DNA of 64,000 bases from Cohnella sp. AR92. Lineage in GTDB: Bacteria; Bacillota; Bacilli; Paenibacillales; Paenibacillaceae. Positions 17,864-27,237 of the stretch are shown in pieces (the stretch's first letter is position 1; each line of letters begins with the position of its first letter). Below the pieces are notes generated by a model that saw only the letters and a program-made list of their open reading frames with translations, did no database searches and was not told where the DNA came from. The stretch spans positions 342,835 to 406,834 of the forward strand of contig NZ_RZJR01000002.1 in assembly GCF_003990975.1 (NCBI RefSeq), written 5' to 3'. The position numbers were made by a program, and so were the translations under genes.

Positions 17864-18515
17864 TCTCCTGGAGTCTCCTGTAGTGGATTAATGGGAACTC
17901 TTGAATCGGCGTCGGGATAAAAGCGTTCGTCTCGTCGTCGTACACCATGTTGGAGTCATAGATCGAGATCAGGTCCGTCGGGTCGCCCATCAGCTCGTCC
18001 AGGCGGAAGTCCCGGCGCTTCATCATCGCTCCCGTGATCAACGACCATTCGGAGAAGATGATAGGCTCTCCGTCTGCCGCCTTCAGCGTCAGCGCATCCC
18101 CGCACAGAATATTGCGCTTCAGCAGGAACCGCACCGTCTCCCGGCAGCTCTCGTTCGCTTCTTTCTTGCATATGGCCGTATACTCTTTATCGAAAATCCC
18201 GAACAGCCGCTCGCGGCACTCGTTCACGTTGTCCTGCAGCAGATCCACCCCGTAGATGCTGGTGACGGCCACGACGGCGTATTTCTCGTATTCGGAAGGG
18301 CTTCTCTGGTAGCGTTCCTTGACCATCTTCAGCTTGCGGCGCAGAATCTCGGCAAGAAAATTGCCGTCCCCGCACGCCGGCTCCAGGAATCGGCTGTCGA
18401 TCCGATCGGTCTCCTGCTTCATCAAATCCAGCATCGCGTTGACCTCTCGATCGGATGTGAAGACCTCTCCGTGCTCGACTACTCTCTTCTTGGACTTGAT
18501 CTGTTTGTTGCTCAC
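17856..18515 (-). CDS. Short N6-methyltransferase-like subunit lacking the NPPY motif
   Basis: 219 aa. The segment [16 protein letters not shown] (about 43-58) is a canonical SAM-binding motif [15 protein letters not shown] fits motif II and ILCGDAL motif III. Where NPPY/F is expected the sequence reads PIIFSEWSL, so the protein should bind SAM but lacks the standard catalytic tetrapeptide. It is the first gene of the restriction-type operon and probably partners the NPPY-bearing protein encoded next. The start is GTG at 18515 with GGAGG at good spacing, and a TACAAT -10-like hexamer lies upstream (18550-18555). Confidence 0.85.
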   Translation of the reverse strand: MSNKQIKSKKRVVEHGEVFTSDREVNAMLDLMKQETDRIDSRFLEPACGDGNFLAEILRRKLKMVKERYQRSPSEYEKYAVVAVTSIYGVDLLQDNVNECRERLFGIFDKEYTAICKKEANESCRETVRFLLKRNILCGDALTLKAADGEPIIFSEWSLITGAMMKRRDFRLDELMGDPTDLISIYDSNMVYDDETNAFIPTPIQEFPLIHYRRLQENE

Positions 18516-18631
18516 GATGTTCCTCCGGTAAAGATCCTATTTGTCTTCTATTGTAGCAGAATTCGGGGGAACATGCGGAGGAACGTCGACCGCTGAATCT
18601 ATGGAAAAGATCTCGAGATCCATCCACAAAT

Positions 18632-18886
18632 TCACTTTTCGCGCTCCCACAGAGACTTAGCCGCACGCAATCTTTTGATCAAATTGTCCCAAGCTTCATG
18701 TTCGTTATCAAAAACGACTTCCGAACCCGTCACGACGCTTGCTCTCTCGTCCGTAGCATAAACCGTCCACGAACCTTCTATCTCGATCATTCCGACTTCA
18801 TATTCTCTATGATATCTTTTCTCGTTGAGATTATAGTTCCGCAAGCCTTCTTCTTGTATCAGGCGGATCGCTTCTTCTCTTGTCAT
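18632..18886 (-). CDS. Imm59-like small protein
   Basis: An 84-aa protein. The pattern TREEAIRLIQEEGLRNYNLN then GSWTVYATDERASVV and NEHEAWDNLIKRLR resembles the Imm59 immunity family (conserved W.VY.TDER core). Such proteins normally neutralise a contact-dependent or polymorphic toxin, but no toxin gene is adjacent, so it may be an orphan. The ATG at 18886 follows GGAGG by about 12 bases; a longer start would add 31 basic residues and is less likely. It lies just upstream of the restriction operon on the same strand, 116 bases away, and is more A+T-rich than that operon. Confidence 0.65.
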   Translation of the reverse strand: MTREEAIRLIQEEGLRNYNLNEKRYHREYEVGMIEIEGSWTVYATDERASVVTGSEVVFDNEHEAWDNLIKRLRAAKSLWEREK

Positions 18887-19097
18887 TTTGCGACGATGCC
18901 TCCAATAGGCTTTTAATGGGATATTCTCCCTTATTATTTTGATTCGACAAATTGTGGGACTAATCCTGTTTGAATGCAAACCCTCTGTTTCGATGTGCTA
19001 AAGCATAGAATAGAGTAATAGTTACCTAAAATAAGTAAACAAAGGATAATCGATGTAAAAACATGTGCATTGTGATACATGTCGTAACCATCTAAAA
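18887..19097. other. A+T-rich intergenic stretch
   Basis: No coding region is apparent. It contains ACATGT repeated at 19064 and 19076 around a CATTGTGAT core and lies between the divergent Imm59-like gene and the secreted esterase. Confidence 0.5.
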
Positions 19098-19111
19098 TGA
19101 AAGCGCAATCA
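19098..19111 (+). promoter_or_regulatory. Probable cre (CcpA) site upstream of the secreted esterase
   Basis: TGAAAGCGCAATCA matches the TGWNANCGNTNWCA consensus at 13 of 14 positions. It overlaps a CATAAT -10-like hexamer (19110-19115), a position expected for repression. It lies 84 bases before the esterase start. Confidence 0.6.
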
Positions 19112-19194
19112 TAATTCGTTTGCGTGACAAGTCCCGAATACGATGCGGTTCAGCCGTGGGCGCACCGGATCGAAAAAAAGGAGGATTCTCATTG

Positions 19195-22146
19195 ATGGCT
19201 AAACGATTTGGCAGAATGCTCGCGTTCCTCTGTTGCTTGGTAATGGTGGCTTCGCTAATGCCTGCCGGCTTTGCCGCCGCCACTGACAACATCGAGAGCG
19301 CAGTGGCGAATGAAACGCCGACCGCCATGTTCGGAACTCCCGAACTCGGGTCAGACGACCCCCTGTGGGCCTTGACAATGGAACATCTCATCAACAAAAG
19401 CACGGTGCCCAACGACCCCAGACCCCATGCCACGGGCACAGCCAGAATTCTTTGGGACAACGACTACCTGTATGCCCGCGTAGTTGTGAAGGACAGCAAT
19501 CTATATCAGGGAGCCGGCGGAGATTACCAGTACGACAGCCTGGAGTTTTATGTCGGCAACGGATCCGGAGGCTCAAACCAATGGCGTGTCAGCGCGACGG
19601 GCGTGTTCTCAGGGCAGTCCGCTCCGGGCAGGGCCGCGTGGACCCAGATCACGGATACAGGATATATCGTGGAGATGAGAATACCCAAAGGAGCCTTGAC
19701 CTTACAGGAAGGCAAGCTTACCTTTGAGGTCTATATCAATAATTCGACGGAAAAGGGCGGTGACCGCTATGAAGTCGTTTCCTCTTTCGGAGTTCCGGAC
19801 GCGGCGTATTCCAGCGATGCTTCATTTAGAGACAGCCTGCGGCTCATATCTGCCAATGAAGTAGACACCAGATTCTCCATCACCGCCACGGCGGGACCGG
19901 GCGGCAAAATAACGCCGAACTCACCCGGCGATGTTCTGAGACTAGATAAGGGCTCAAGCAAAGAATTTACGTTTACGCCCGATCACGGCAAAATTGTGGA
20001 TACCGTAACGGTAGACGGCGAGGCCGTGACTCTATCCGCTGACACTTATACCTTTCTAAACGTTGATGCTGATCATACCATTCACGTGACATTCAAGAAC
20101 GATCCGGACGCGGAACTGTTTCCCTTTATCGTATGGAATGACAACTTTGCCCGTGGCGAGTACACGACGGCTGTCATCATTGACTTAGGCGAAGGGAAGG
20201 CGGCGTTAGGCTCCGAGCTTAATCCGGGCTTGTTTACCGTCTCGGCTAGGAACACGACCCTAAACGGCGACTCGGTGACCTTTGAAGGGACGCGCAAAAT
20301 CACAAGGGTATACGCCAATGACGAACCGAAGGTACGCGGTTATCTGGGGACGGCAAGCCATTCACCGGATTATCAGGACGGACTGTCAAGCGGCCGTTAC
20401 ATCGTCGTTGAGTTTGAGTTTTATTCCGAGAGCGGCGGCAATACAACGCTGGATGGCAGCAGTAACTCGACAAAGCAGGTTTACAGCATCGTCCAGAACG
20501 GCGAGCTCGTACTAACAGATGGGAGTTCGCTTCGTAATGCGGTTTTTGAACAGGAGAAGGTTGTGAATCCGATCCTTGACCAGTTTACAACCTCCACGAG
20601 CGATTCGGTCAATCGCGCGCTCTACCTTCACAAGGATGAGAACGGTGAAGTGTCGCAAGGATTGCCGCTGTATGTCTATACCCACGGCAGGTCGCGCGGC
20701 GGCACAAACGCCGCAACGGACCCCAAGGCGGCCATGAAATCCGCCAACGGCTCGGTCGCTCTAATGAAGAAAATGGAGGAAAATCCCGAGAAATACGCCA
20801 GCCATATCCTGAATATCTCCTATAATGGCGTATCTACTCCCTCCACAGCCAATGTTAAGAAGGTTATAGACGACCTGGTTGCCAGCGGCGCAGTAGACCC
20901 TAACCGTATTTACGTTGCGGGCTTCTCATGGGGCGGCCTCTATACGAACAGCTTAGTTAACGACAACCCCGGCTTCTTCGCGGCCGCCGCACCTATGTCC
21001 CCGGTAAGCGGATCACCGAACGCGAGCACCAACGCCGCTCACACCGAACTGGCCTATTGGATGTTTATCAATGCTAATAACGTTGGCATATACCAGACTA
21101 ACCTCACTAACTTCATAAACACCAATATGCCGAAAATGGTCAACGCGAGGGCTTCGCGCTTTGAGAGCAATGAGGCTCTTACGTGGCCCTACAATCAATT
21201 CGATCAACCGAGTCAGAGGCCGAATCCGGCCAACACACCTGCGATGCCTGATTATATAGCGCACGAGGTTGAAGCTGCGGTTCTTTACAACCAGATAACG
21301 ATGGGGACTTGGAGCATAGCTCCCACGGCGCAGTCCTCTAACTTGCCGGCTTGGAACAATGACTACACAGACGTCTTTGATTGGATGTTCGCGCAGAGAA
21401 AAACACCTCCTGTAACGACGGATAACGCCCCAACCGGGTGGCAGACCCATCCCGTGAACGTAGTCCTCCAAGCGACCGATGCAGGCAGCGGAGTTGCTTC
21501 CACGTCTTACAGCTTGGACGGAGGAGACTATACCGCCGGAAATTCCGTGTCGATTACTTCGGAGGGGACCCACACTCTTCGTTACTACAGCGTGGACCGG
21601 GCAGGCAACAAGGAAGCGGTCAAGGAGAAGATCATTCGGATCGATCTGACAGCCCCCGTGATTACGTTGCCTGACATCTCAAAGCTTCTGATTAGTGATG
21701 CTCTGAACTATCCGATTGCGGCATCCGATGCAACTAGCGGCGTGGATTCGGTATCCGTCACTGTGGATGGAAAGCCTGCCCCCCAATTAATTACAGCAAA
21801 ACCATTGAGTCTATCGATCGGTGTACATTCCATCGTCGTGACAGCAAGCGATAAGGCGGGAAATTCCGTTACGGTCACACGTCAGATAACCGTTTATATG
21901 GATATCGCGCACCTGGACTCGTTGTTCCAATCAGGCAGTGACAACGGCTTCATTACGAAACCTAATCTGCTAAACAGCCTTTTAGCGAAGGTGAAGCAGG
22001 TGCAAGCGGCCGGCAACGACGCCAAGAAAACAAGCAATGCCCTGAACGCCCTTAGCAATGAAGTAAGTGCCCAGATGGGGAAAGGACTGGAGTCCGGTTA
22101 TGCGGCTTTAGTGCAAAGTATCCTTAAGTCCTTAGGCAACAAATAA
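19195..22146 (+). CDS. Secreted modular esterase with OmpL47 and FIMAH domains
   Basis: About 983 aa. A signal peptide (LAFLCCLVMVASLMPAG) is followed by a CBM9/DOMON-like sugar-binding domain (about 45-220, with ARILWDNDYLYARV and DSLEFYV), an InlB-B-like repeat (about 225-300), a region before the catalytic domain, an esterase of the PHB-depolymerase/feruloyl-esterase type with nucleophile Ser578 in GFSWGG, an OmpL47-type repeat (about 745-820; GWQTHPVNVVLQATDAGSG), an Ig-like stretch, and a C-terminal FIMAH domain (LDSLFQSGSDNGFI onward). The probable role is extracellular ester cleavage on plant polysaccharide or polyester. The start (ATG 19195, possibly TTG 19192) follows AAGGAGG. A cre site suggests catabolite repression. 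Confidence 0.85.
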   Translation: MAKRFGRMLAFLCCLVMVASLMPAGFAAATDNIESAVANETPTAMFGTPELGSDDPLWALTMEHLINKSTVPNDPRPHATGTARILWDNDYLYARVVVKDSNLYQGAGGDYQYDSLEFYVGNGSGGSNQWRVSATGVFSGQSAPGRAAWTQITDTGYIVEMRIPKGALTLQEGKLTFEVYINNSTEKGGDRYEVVSSFGVPDAAYSSDASFRDSLRLISANEVDTRFSITATAGPGGKITPNSPGDVLRLDKGSSKEFTFTPDHGKIVDTVTVDGEAVTLSADTYTFLNVDADHTIHVTFKNDPDAELFPFIVWNDNFARGEYTTAVIIDLGEGKAALGSELNPGLFTVSARNTTLNGDSVTFEGTRKITRVYANDEPKVRGYLGTASHSPDYQDGLSSGRYIVVEFEFYSESGGNTTLDGSSNSTKQVYSIVQNGELVLTDGSSLRNAVFEQEKVVNPILDQFTTSTSDSVNRALYLHKDENGEVSQGLPLYVYTHGRSRGGTNAATDPKAAMKSANGSVALMKKMEENPEKYASHILNISYNGVSTPSTANVKKVIDDLVASGAVDPNRIYVAGFSWGGLYTNSLVNDNPGFFAAAAPMSPVSGSPNASTNAAHTELAYWMFINANNVGIYQTNLTNFINTNMPKMVNARASRFESNEALTWPYNQFDQPSQRPNPANTPAMPDYIAHEVEAAVLYNQITMGTWSIAPTAQSSNLPAWNNDYTDVFDWMFAQRKTPPVTTDNAPTGWQTHPVNVVLQATDAGSGVASTSYSLDGGDYTAGNSVSITSEGTHTLRYYSVDRAGNKEAVKEKIIRIDLTAPVITLPDISKLLISDALNYPIAASDATSGVDSVSVTVDGKPAPQLITAKPLSLSIGVHSIVVTASDKAGNSVTVTRQITVYMDIAHLDSLFQSGSDNGFITKPNLLNSLLAKVKQVQAAGNDAKKTSNALNALSNEVSAQMGKGLESGYAALVQSILKSLGNK

Positions 22147-22174
22147 GCTAGGGCAGCAGTGCCACGTTGCAGCA

Positions 22175-22212
22175 AAAGCCCGCATGCGGTAATCGCATAC
22201 GGGCTTTTTTGC
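22175..22212 (+). terminator. Rho-independent terminator of the esterase gene
   Basis: AAAGCCCG.ATGCG pairs with CGCAT.CGGGCTTT across a short loop and is followed by a T-run. Confidence 0.9.
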
Positions 22213-22992
22213 ATAGATATTGAGAAGGGGAACGCAAATCTTTGGGTGCAGGATTTAGTCGAAATGGTTGTTGACCTGACGAACTGCTCCAGCGCCATGT
22301 ACTCGAACGCTTCTGGGCATTACCGCATTCAGTACTAAACACATGACAGTAGCATAGGGCTTTGGTCTATGCCTGCTTCATTATCACTTGGACGCCACTG
22401 TGGCTTAAGACTCCGAAATCCAAATTCGAATGTAGATGAACGAAATCCGCCTCCGACGAGAAAAGATTTCGTATAATCGCAGGATGTGCAATTAACCTTG
22501 TACCCTACTCCCATAGCCTCGCCCTCCGTTTCCTGAGTTTTTTTGAAACTCGGTCGTAAGCTGAAAAAGCTCTAGTTCGCTCAATCCAATTCTCAGAAGA
22601 GGTTTACTATCTATTAGACAAGGTTAAAGGCAACCTAACGATTTACTATGCCTAATGGGAACTATGAAACGTTTGTCAAGAACAATTCAGAAATGAATAA
22701 CAAAAACCTCATATACCAATTCCTTCAAGAAAGGTTTTGGTTATGAACCATCAATATGGCCGACTCCACATGCTCCGTATGAGGGGTACAGTGCATTTTT
22801 TATGGTCTGTTATAATGGATTAATCACGATAATTGCTCTTATTTGATGGTATCTTCTCAATAAGTATGACCTATCGTGTAGTATCTGCAATAACTATTAC
22901 CTTCCCGTTATGAGTGCTGGTTCTTAATATCGCGTAGATTTTTTAACACCAAAATAGCACCATCGCAAATTAACATTACGGTCTATTATCAG
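22213..22992. other. Gene-free stretch at the left edge of the defence island
   Basis: I see no supportable gene. Base composition falls from the G+C-rich backbone to A+T-rich sequence between about 22.4 and 22.6 kb. A short inverted repeat (GCATAG / CTATGC) lies near 22350-22375, and an AAAACCT / AGGTTTT pair near 22705-22740. No integrase, tRNA or clear terminator for the incoming minus-strand genes is visible. Confidence 0.5.
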
Positions 22993-25587
22993 TTAAAAAT
23001 CTATTTCGAGTTCTTCCTCAACTTCAAGTTGGTTTTCTAAAGCCATCTGAGTATATATCTCAATTGTTGGATCATTTATAGCTTCAAATGATACAGCTAA
23101 AGCATACGGCACACTTGCATTAATATCCTTATTCCAACCTAAGTGGCCTATTACCGCTACACAAAATTTTTCTCCAAGATCATAAGACTTAACAATCGCC
23201 CAATCCTTTTGGACCGTTCCACTATTCCGATGAAACCCTTTTACTTCCCCATGATTTCCTTGCTTTCCAATAAACCATTTAATTTTAGAACTACTTTCTT
23301 CGAATTCATCTTCGTCTGAACCAACGTCAGCAGAAGCTATTTCCAGCATTCTTGAAGCAAAGGAAGTTGATGATTCATCCAGCTTTGAGTATTCCCACTC
23401 TAACCAAGTCGAAAGGTACCTTTGACGATTCCTTCTTGTGCGCCTTGGCTGTGCCTTGTAAGACAAAGTAACATCAATACGAATATCATGTGAATTTCCT
23501 GGTCTTCTTAACTCTTCAGGAATATTAACTTCATAAATATGCACTTGTTTTCCTTTAATTTGAATATCACCAGTAGTTATTAAAGTTATCCTGTTAGGGG
23601 AATTTTCAGTTGCACGTATAACGTCTGGAATACCATAACCAATGTGTCTAATTACATTATTTTTATCGCCCCTGCTACTCGCCCAACTAGGCCATCTCGC
23701 CGATTGTATTAATAATGCTCTGTAAAGTAATGTAGATTCATTTGGAAATGATTGTTGAATATGGGCTAGGATACTAGAAACTTTAGGAGTAGAAAACGAT
23801 GTTCCTACTTTATCCTTTCTCACGGCAGCTCCCCCGTTTAATGTGGAGCTAATAAGTTCTGGACTTAAATCATCCCGCTGTAAAATGTTACTTGGGTTTC
23901 CATTATCGAAGGCGTAACATCCGCCAAATTCTACAACTTCTGGTTTAATTGAATTCCATATTCCCGGACCAGTACAAGAAAACGATGAGGGTTCTTTTTC
24001 TTTTGAAAAAGATGTGTACAACCCAACCAATTCAGATAAACCTATTGAACCAACTGTTATTGCCTGAAGACTTTGAGACGGACTTGCTATTCTACTCGAT
24101 GGTTCAAGTAGATAATCAGGGTATATACGACCATTCTGAACATGTTCACTGATACTTAATCGTATTAATGATCTGTATTGAGAACTTTTTGGTAAATTTC
24201 CTGCTGAAACAACAAATAGTATATCTTTTTCCCAGGATAATTGATCGAGTTGTGCTGCCCAAGCACTCATATGGACTATTCTAGACGGATGGTTACTATT
24301 TATCGAATGATTATAAATTCTTGTATTTTTATCACCATAATAAAAGTGATCTACAATTTCTCTAACAACTTTTGGCGGAAATAACCTAGCAGGCATACTA
24401 TTATTTCCATCCAGGATTCTCGCATTTTGTATCCAGCAATGCAATTCAACATTTCCTTGCTTTGGAACTTGTCTTGGATATAAAATTGCTCCAGCTACAG
24501 ATGTACCATGACCCCCATTTTGAACGTAATCCGCTACATCTGTAGAACTACCAATCCAACTTCTAGACGTGCTATCATCCAACGCTGATTTAAGAAAAGG
24601 ATGCCTTTCCTGAATTCCACTATCAATAACGCATACTGCCGGTGCATCTTCTAAGGGTTCTTTGAATGTTAAATTACCTGAGACTACTTCTTCTTGATAA
24701 TTTTCCGAATTATCAAACTCAATACTGTCTGCTTCCGAAATATCAAAAACGTATGGGTAATTTTCGACTATATCAATCAAGCCTTTAGCGTTTATACGTA
24801 TTTTTAGTGTAAAACAATCAGGTAAGCTTGACTCAGAATTATGTTCCCCTTCCATATACCCTGATAAATCCTCACCACCATAGAAATTAACTACTTTCAT
24901 CAACTGAGAATATCTTATATCTGCCAAGTCATCCCATTTTTGATAAATGGCCTCCCTCTTTATAGCCCACTTTTCTACAGCTTTAAGATAATCCTCTTCT
25001 GCTTTATAACTCTTTTTACGTTTACTTGGATGTTCAGGGACATCATCCATCCCCATACATGCAACGCCAACTTCTACAACAAAAATTTGGTTCGGTTTAA
25101 ACGGCCATTCTTTCCTTAATTCTTCTGATAATATTCTATCGAACCTCCAGGAAATACCGTTTATGATGTTCCACAGTCCTGCAACATCATGCTGACTTCC
25201 CGCAGCAAATTTATTTATTTTTTCTGCCAGAGTCCCTAAGGATATGTCAGAAGAGGAACCAATTATAAACCCATCTTCAAATTCACCAATAACCTCTATA
25301 CCATAGGCCCTAAGTTTTTCTAATGAAAAATCTCTTGTATCTAATTGCAAAAAAATAGACAACGCACCAGGCATTTCTGGCAGGTTGTCTTGATGTCTCT
25401 TTTCTGTGCTGTGTAACCAATCCTGGGTGATTAAGTGTCGTGAATTTTCTAAGTTTATATAATGATTGTTCCTATTTAGAAGATTATCTGCTGTTTGCTG
25501 CTTTTTTGGTATTTTTCTAGGCTTCGCCTTCTTTTGAGGCGCATTTTTTACAAGTGATAATTTAATATGCTGGAATGGATTTGACAT
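22993..25587 (-). CDS. Subtilisin-like serine protease of an AAA/subtilase defence pair (IetS-like)
   Basis: 864 aa. The S8 catalytic triad is intact: Asp322 in VCVIDSG, His360 in GGHGTSVAGA and Ser597 in GTSFSTP, with Asn464 (SAGN) as the oxyanion residue. There is no signal peptide; the N-terminus is Lys-rich, so it is intracellular. About 300 residues precede the protease domain and 200 follow it. It starts 6 bases after the AAA ATPase gene. An AAA ATPase plus subtilase pair is the layout of IetAS, first described as a plasmid toxin-antitoxin-like pair and later reported as antiphage. The gene is A+T-rich compared with the backbone. Confidence 0.87.
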   Translation of the reverse strand: MSNPFQHIKLSLVKNAPQKKAKPRKIPKKQQTADNLLNRNNHYINLENSRHLITQDWLHSTEKRHQDNLPEMPGALSIFLQLDTRDFSLEKLRAYGIEVIGEFEDGFIIGSSSDISLGTLAEKINKFAAGSQHDVAGLWNIINGISWRFDRILSEELRKEWPFKPNQIFVVEVGVACMGMDDVPEHPSKRKKSYKAEEDYLKAVEKWAIKREAIYQKWDDLADIRYSQLMKVVNFYGGEDLSGYMEGEHNSESSLPDCFTLKIRINAKGLIDIVENYPYVFDISEADSIEFDNSENYQEEVVSGNLTFKEPLEDAPAVCVIDSGIQERHPFLKSALDDSTSRSWIGSSTDVADYVQNGGHGTSVAGAILYPRQVPKQGNVELHCWIQNARILDGNNSMPARLFPPKVVREIVDHFYYGDKNTRIYNHSINSNHPSRIVHMSAWAAQLDQLSWEKDILFVVSAGNLPKSSQYRSLIRLSISEHVQNGRIYPDYLLEPSSRIASPSQSLQAITVGSIGLSELVGLYTSFSKEKEPSSFSCTGPGIWNSIKPEVVEFGGCYAFDNGNPSNILQRDDLSPELISSTLNGGAAVRKDKVGTSFSTPKVSSILAHIQQSFPNESTLLYRALLIQSARWPSWASSRGDKNNVIRHIGYGIPDVIRATENSPNRITLITTGDIQIKGKQVHIYEVNIPEELRRPGNSHDIRIDVTLSYKAQPRRTRRNRQRYLSTWLEWEYSKLDESSTSFASRMLEIASADVGSDEDEFEESSSKIKWFIGKQGNHGEVKGFHRNSGTVQKDWAIVKSYDLGEKFCVAVIGHLGWNKDINASVPYALAVSFEAINDPTIEIYTQMALENQLEVEEELEIDF

Positions 25588-25593
25588 GTCTTC

Positions 25594-26580
25594 TTAGTTA
25601 ACTCCTCTATTTTCTGTGATAGCTGACAGTAGCACTTTTTGAGTTACTAATTCGGATGAATCAAGTATTACTTTTTTTGCCGCATCACCTGCTGCTCTTA
25701 CTATTTGAGCAGCTGAGAATCCTTCAGCTTCCTTCAATAAAATGCTCCAATCAAAGAATTCAGTTTTCATACCCGAAAGCGTTACAACAATAATCTGTTT
25801 CAATTCCTCAGGACCAGGCTTAGGAATTTCGATACTATCGTCAAATCGTCTCCATATCGCGGCGTCAATTTGATCATTCAAGTTGGTTGCAGCAACTAAA
25901 AGTCCGGGCGACTCATACTCATCCAGCAATTGCAAAAAACTGTTTACTACGCGCTTAATTTCTCCAACATCTTGGTCCATTGTTCTTGATTTCGCTATTG
26001 AATCGAATTCATCAAAAAACAAAATACAAGGAGAATGAGCAGTTGTATCAAAAATAGAACGAAGATTAGAAGCTGTTTCGCCGAGATATGAAGAAATTAA
26101 GGAATCGAATCTTACCTTTATCAATGGCAAGCCAGTTCTCCAAGCTAATCTTTGCGCCCCTAATGTCTTCCCACAGCCTGGAGGCCCAAAAAGCAATATT
26201 TTTTTCCTTGGAGTAAATCCATACAATGCTAAACGTTCTCTAGCCGCGTATTCTTTTTCAATTCTTATAAACTTCTCTTCAACCTTATTAGGCAATACCA
26301 TGTCATGCTGAAGCTTATCACTTGGTATATATGTTGCAAGGGGAGTTTCATATCTCTTGCTTTTTGGTAATACTGACATTGAATTAGCATTCATTTCAAA
26401 AGTTGCTTCTGGCTTTATTGTTCGGCCGTTAGCTAGCATTGCGTTTGACAGTTCTTTAGCTAACTGTGTATGCCCTTTTTTTAGTTCGTCATCAATAATT
26501 GCTTGGGCTATCTTTTGAAGATCGTCGTTACTGCCGATGTTAATTGCTTTGAACAGACGTTTAAGCAATGTTCCGTTCAA
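25594..26580 (-). CDS. AAA+ ATPase of an AAA/subtilase defence pair (IetA-like)
   Basis: 328 aa. A single AAA+ module of the FtsH/katanin-like class: Walker A FGPPGCGKT (about 131-139), Walker B ILFFDEFDS (about 186-194), sensor-1 Asn near 233 and an arginine-finger pair in AAIWRRFDD (about 244-245). About 110 N-terminal residues precede the module. It probably controls or presents substrates to the subtilase encoded 6 bases downstream. The start is TTG at 26580, supported by AAGGAGG seven bases upstream; no ATG fits better. Strongly A+T-rich, consistent with horizontal transfer. Confidence 0.88.
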   Translation of the reverse strand: MNGTLLKRLFKAINIGSNDDLQKIAQAIIDDELKKGHTQLAKELSNAMLANGRTIKPEATFEMNANSMSVLPKSKRYETPLATYIPSDKLQHDMVLPNKVEEKFIRIEKEYAARERLALYGFTPRKKILLFGPPGCGKTLGAQRLAWRTGLPLIKVRFDSLISSYLGETASNLRSIFDTTAHSPCILFFDEFDSIAKSRTMDQDVGEIKRVVNSFLQLLDEYESPGLLVAATNLNDQIDAAIWRRFDDSIEIPKPGPEELKQIIVVTLSGMKTEFFDWSILLKEAEGFSAAQIVRAAGDAAKKVILDSSELVTQKVLLSAITENRGVN

Positions 26581-27237
26581 GTACTCTCCTCCTTTCCAAA
26601 AAATATTCTAAATTTATAATATAATTTATATGATCACGCAACCTGGGGCAATCCCCTTTATTTACCTATTCGGGCGGTCTTAATTTAAGTTTGAACGTCA
26701 CCTTCGTCAACCGTTACAATTCTAAACATAATACATATTCGACAGAAAACGCTTAATTCCTTGTATACACACTAGTTATTACCAGAAGTTAGTTCCTCAA
26801 ACGCTTAACACAAAAAGCCTCACATTCCCCTAATACAGCCAGCAAGTAACGGCCCCAGGGGGCGCGCTACCAGGTTCGGGTACTTCCCCGGTAAATACCG
26901 CTGCGCTAGTACCCGGTCGATAATCAGAATAGCCTATAAGGCGCTGCGTAAGTGCTTCGTTTCCGTCTGCTGTCCTACCGGGCCAACCAGTTAGCCTACC
27001 AGGTTCGCAACTTCTAGCTGTATAAGCTGTACCACGAAGCGGTTGCCGCTTAACTTTCTGTCTTCCCATACTATCGTAGCGGCTTGGCCGCCTACTTGGC
27101 CCCCAGCTGTAAACCGCATTTGAACCGCCCCTTCTTTGTACCGCCATTTCGAAAATTACAGATAATGGGTATTCGAGATAAGTCTAGCGCCTTACGTTCG
27201 CCCTAATGTACGCTTATCTAAAAAGGGGTATTTGACA
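26581..27237. other. Intergenic stretch with an anomalous G+C-rich patch
   Basis: The flanks are A+T-rich, but about 26845-27130 is markedly G+C-rich and contains a repeated 12-mer CTACCAGGTTCG (near 26869 and 26998). A minus-strand open frame (26830-27147) spans it and is listed separately with low confidence. No known gene is recognised. Confidence 0.45.
26830..27147 (-). CDS. Doubtful open frame in the G+C-rich patch (105 codons)
   Basis: The predicted product is rich in Arg, Gly, Ser and Pro without a recognisable fold (for example MAVQRRGGSNAVYSWG at the start). There is no ribosome site before the ATG. It could be a remnant of a mobile gene or chance. It is included because it fills an otherwise unexplained segment of unusual composition. 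Confidence 0.2.
   Translation of the reverse strand: MAVQRRGGSNAVYSWGPSRRPSRYDSMGRQKVKRQPLRGTAYTARSCEPGRLTGWPGRTADGNEALTQRLIGYSDYRPGTSAAVFTGEVPEPGSAPPGAVTCWLY

Noticed and set aside
13438..18515. DISARM or classical type III restriction system
   Set aside because: No DrmA/DrmB-type genes and no single mod gene of type III layout; two methylase-like proteins plus a GIY-YIG/helicase fusion fit neither scheme.
22147..22342. Minus-strand frames of 64-66 codons downstream of the esterase
   Set aside because: They read through the terminator hairpin and show no ribosome site or conserved composition.
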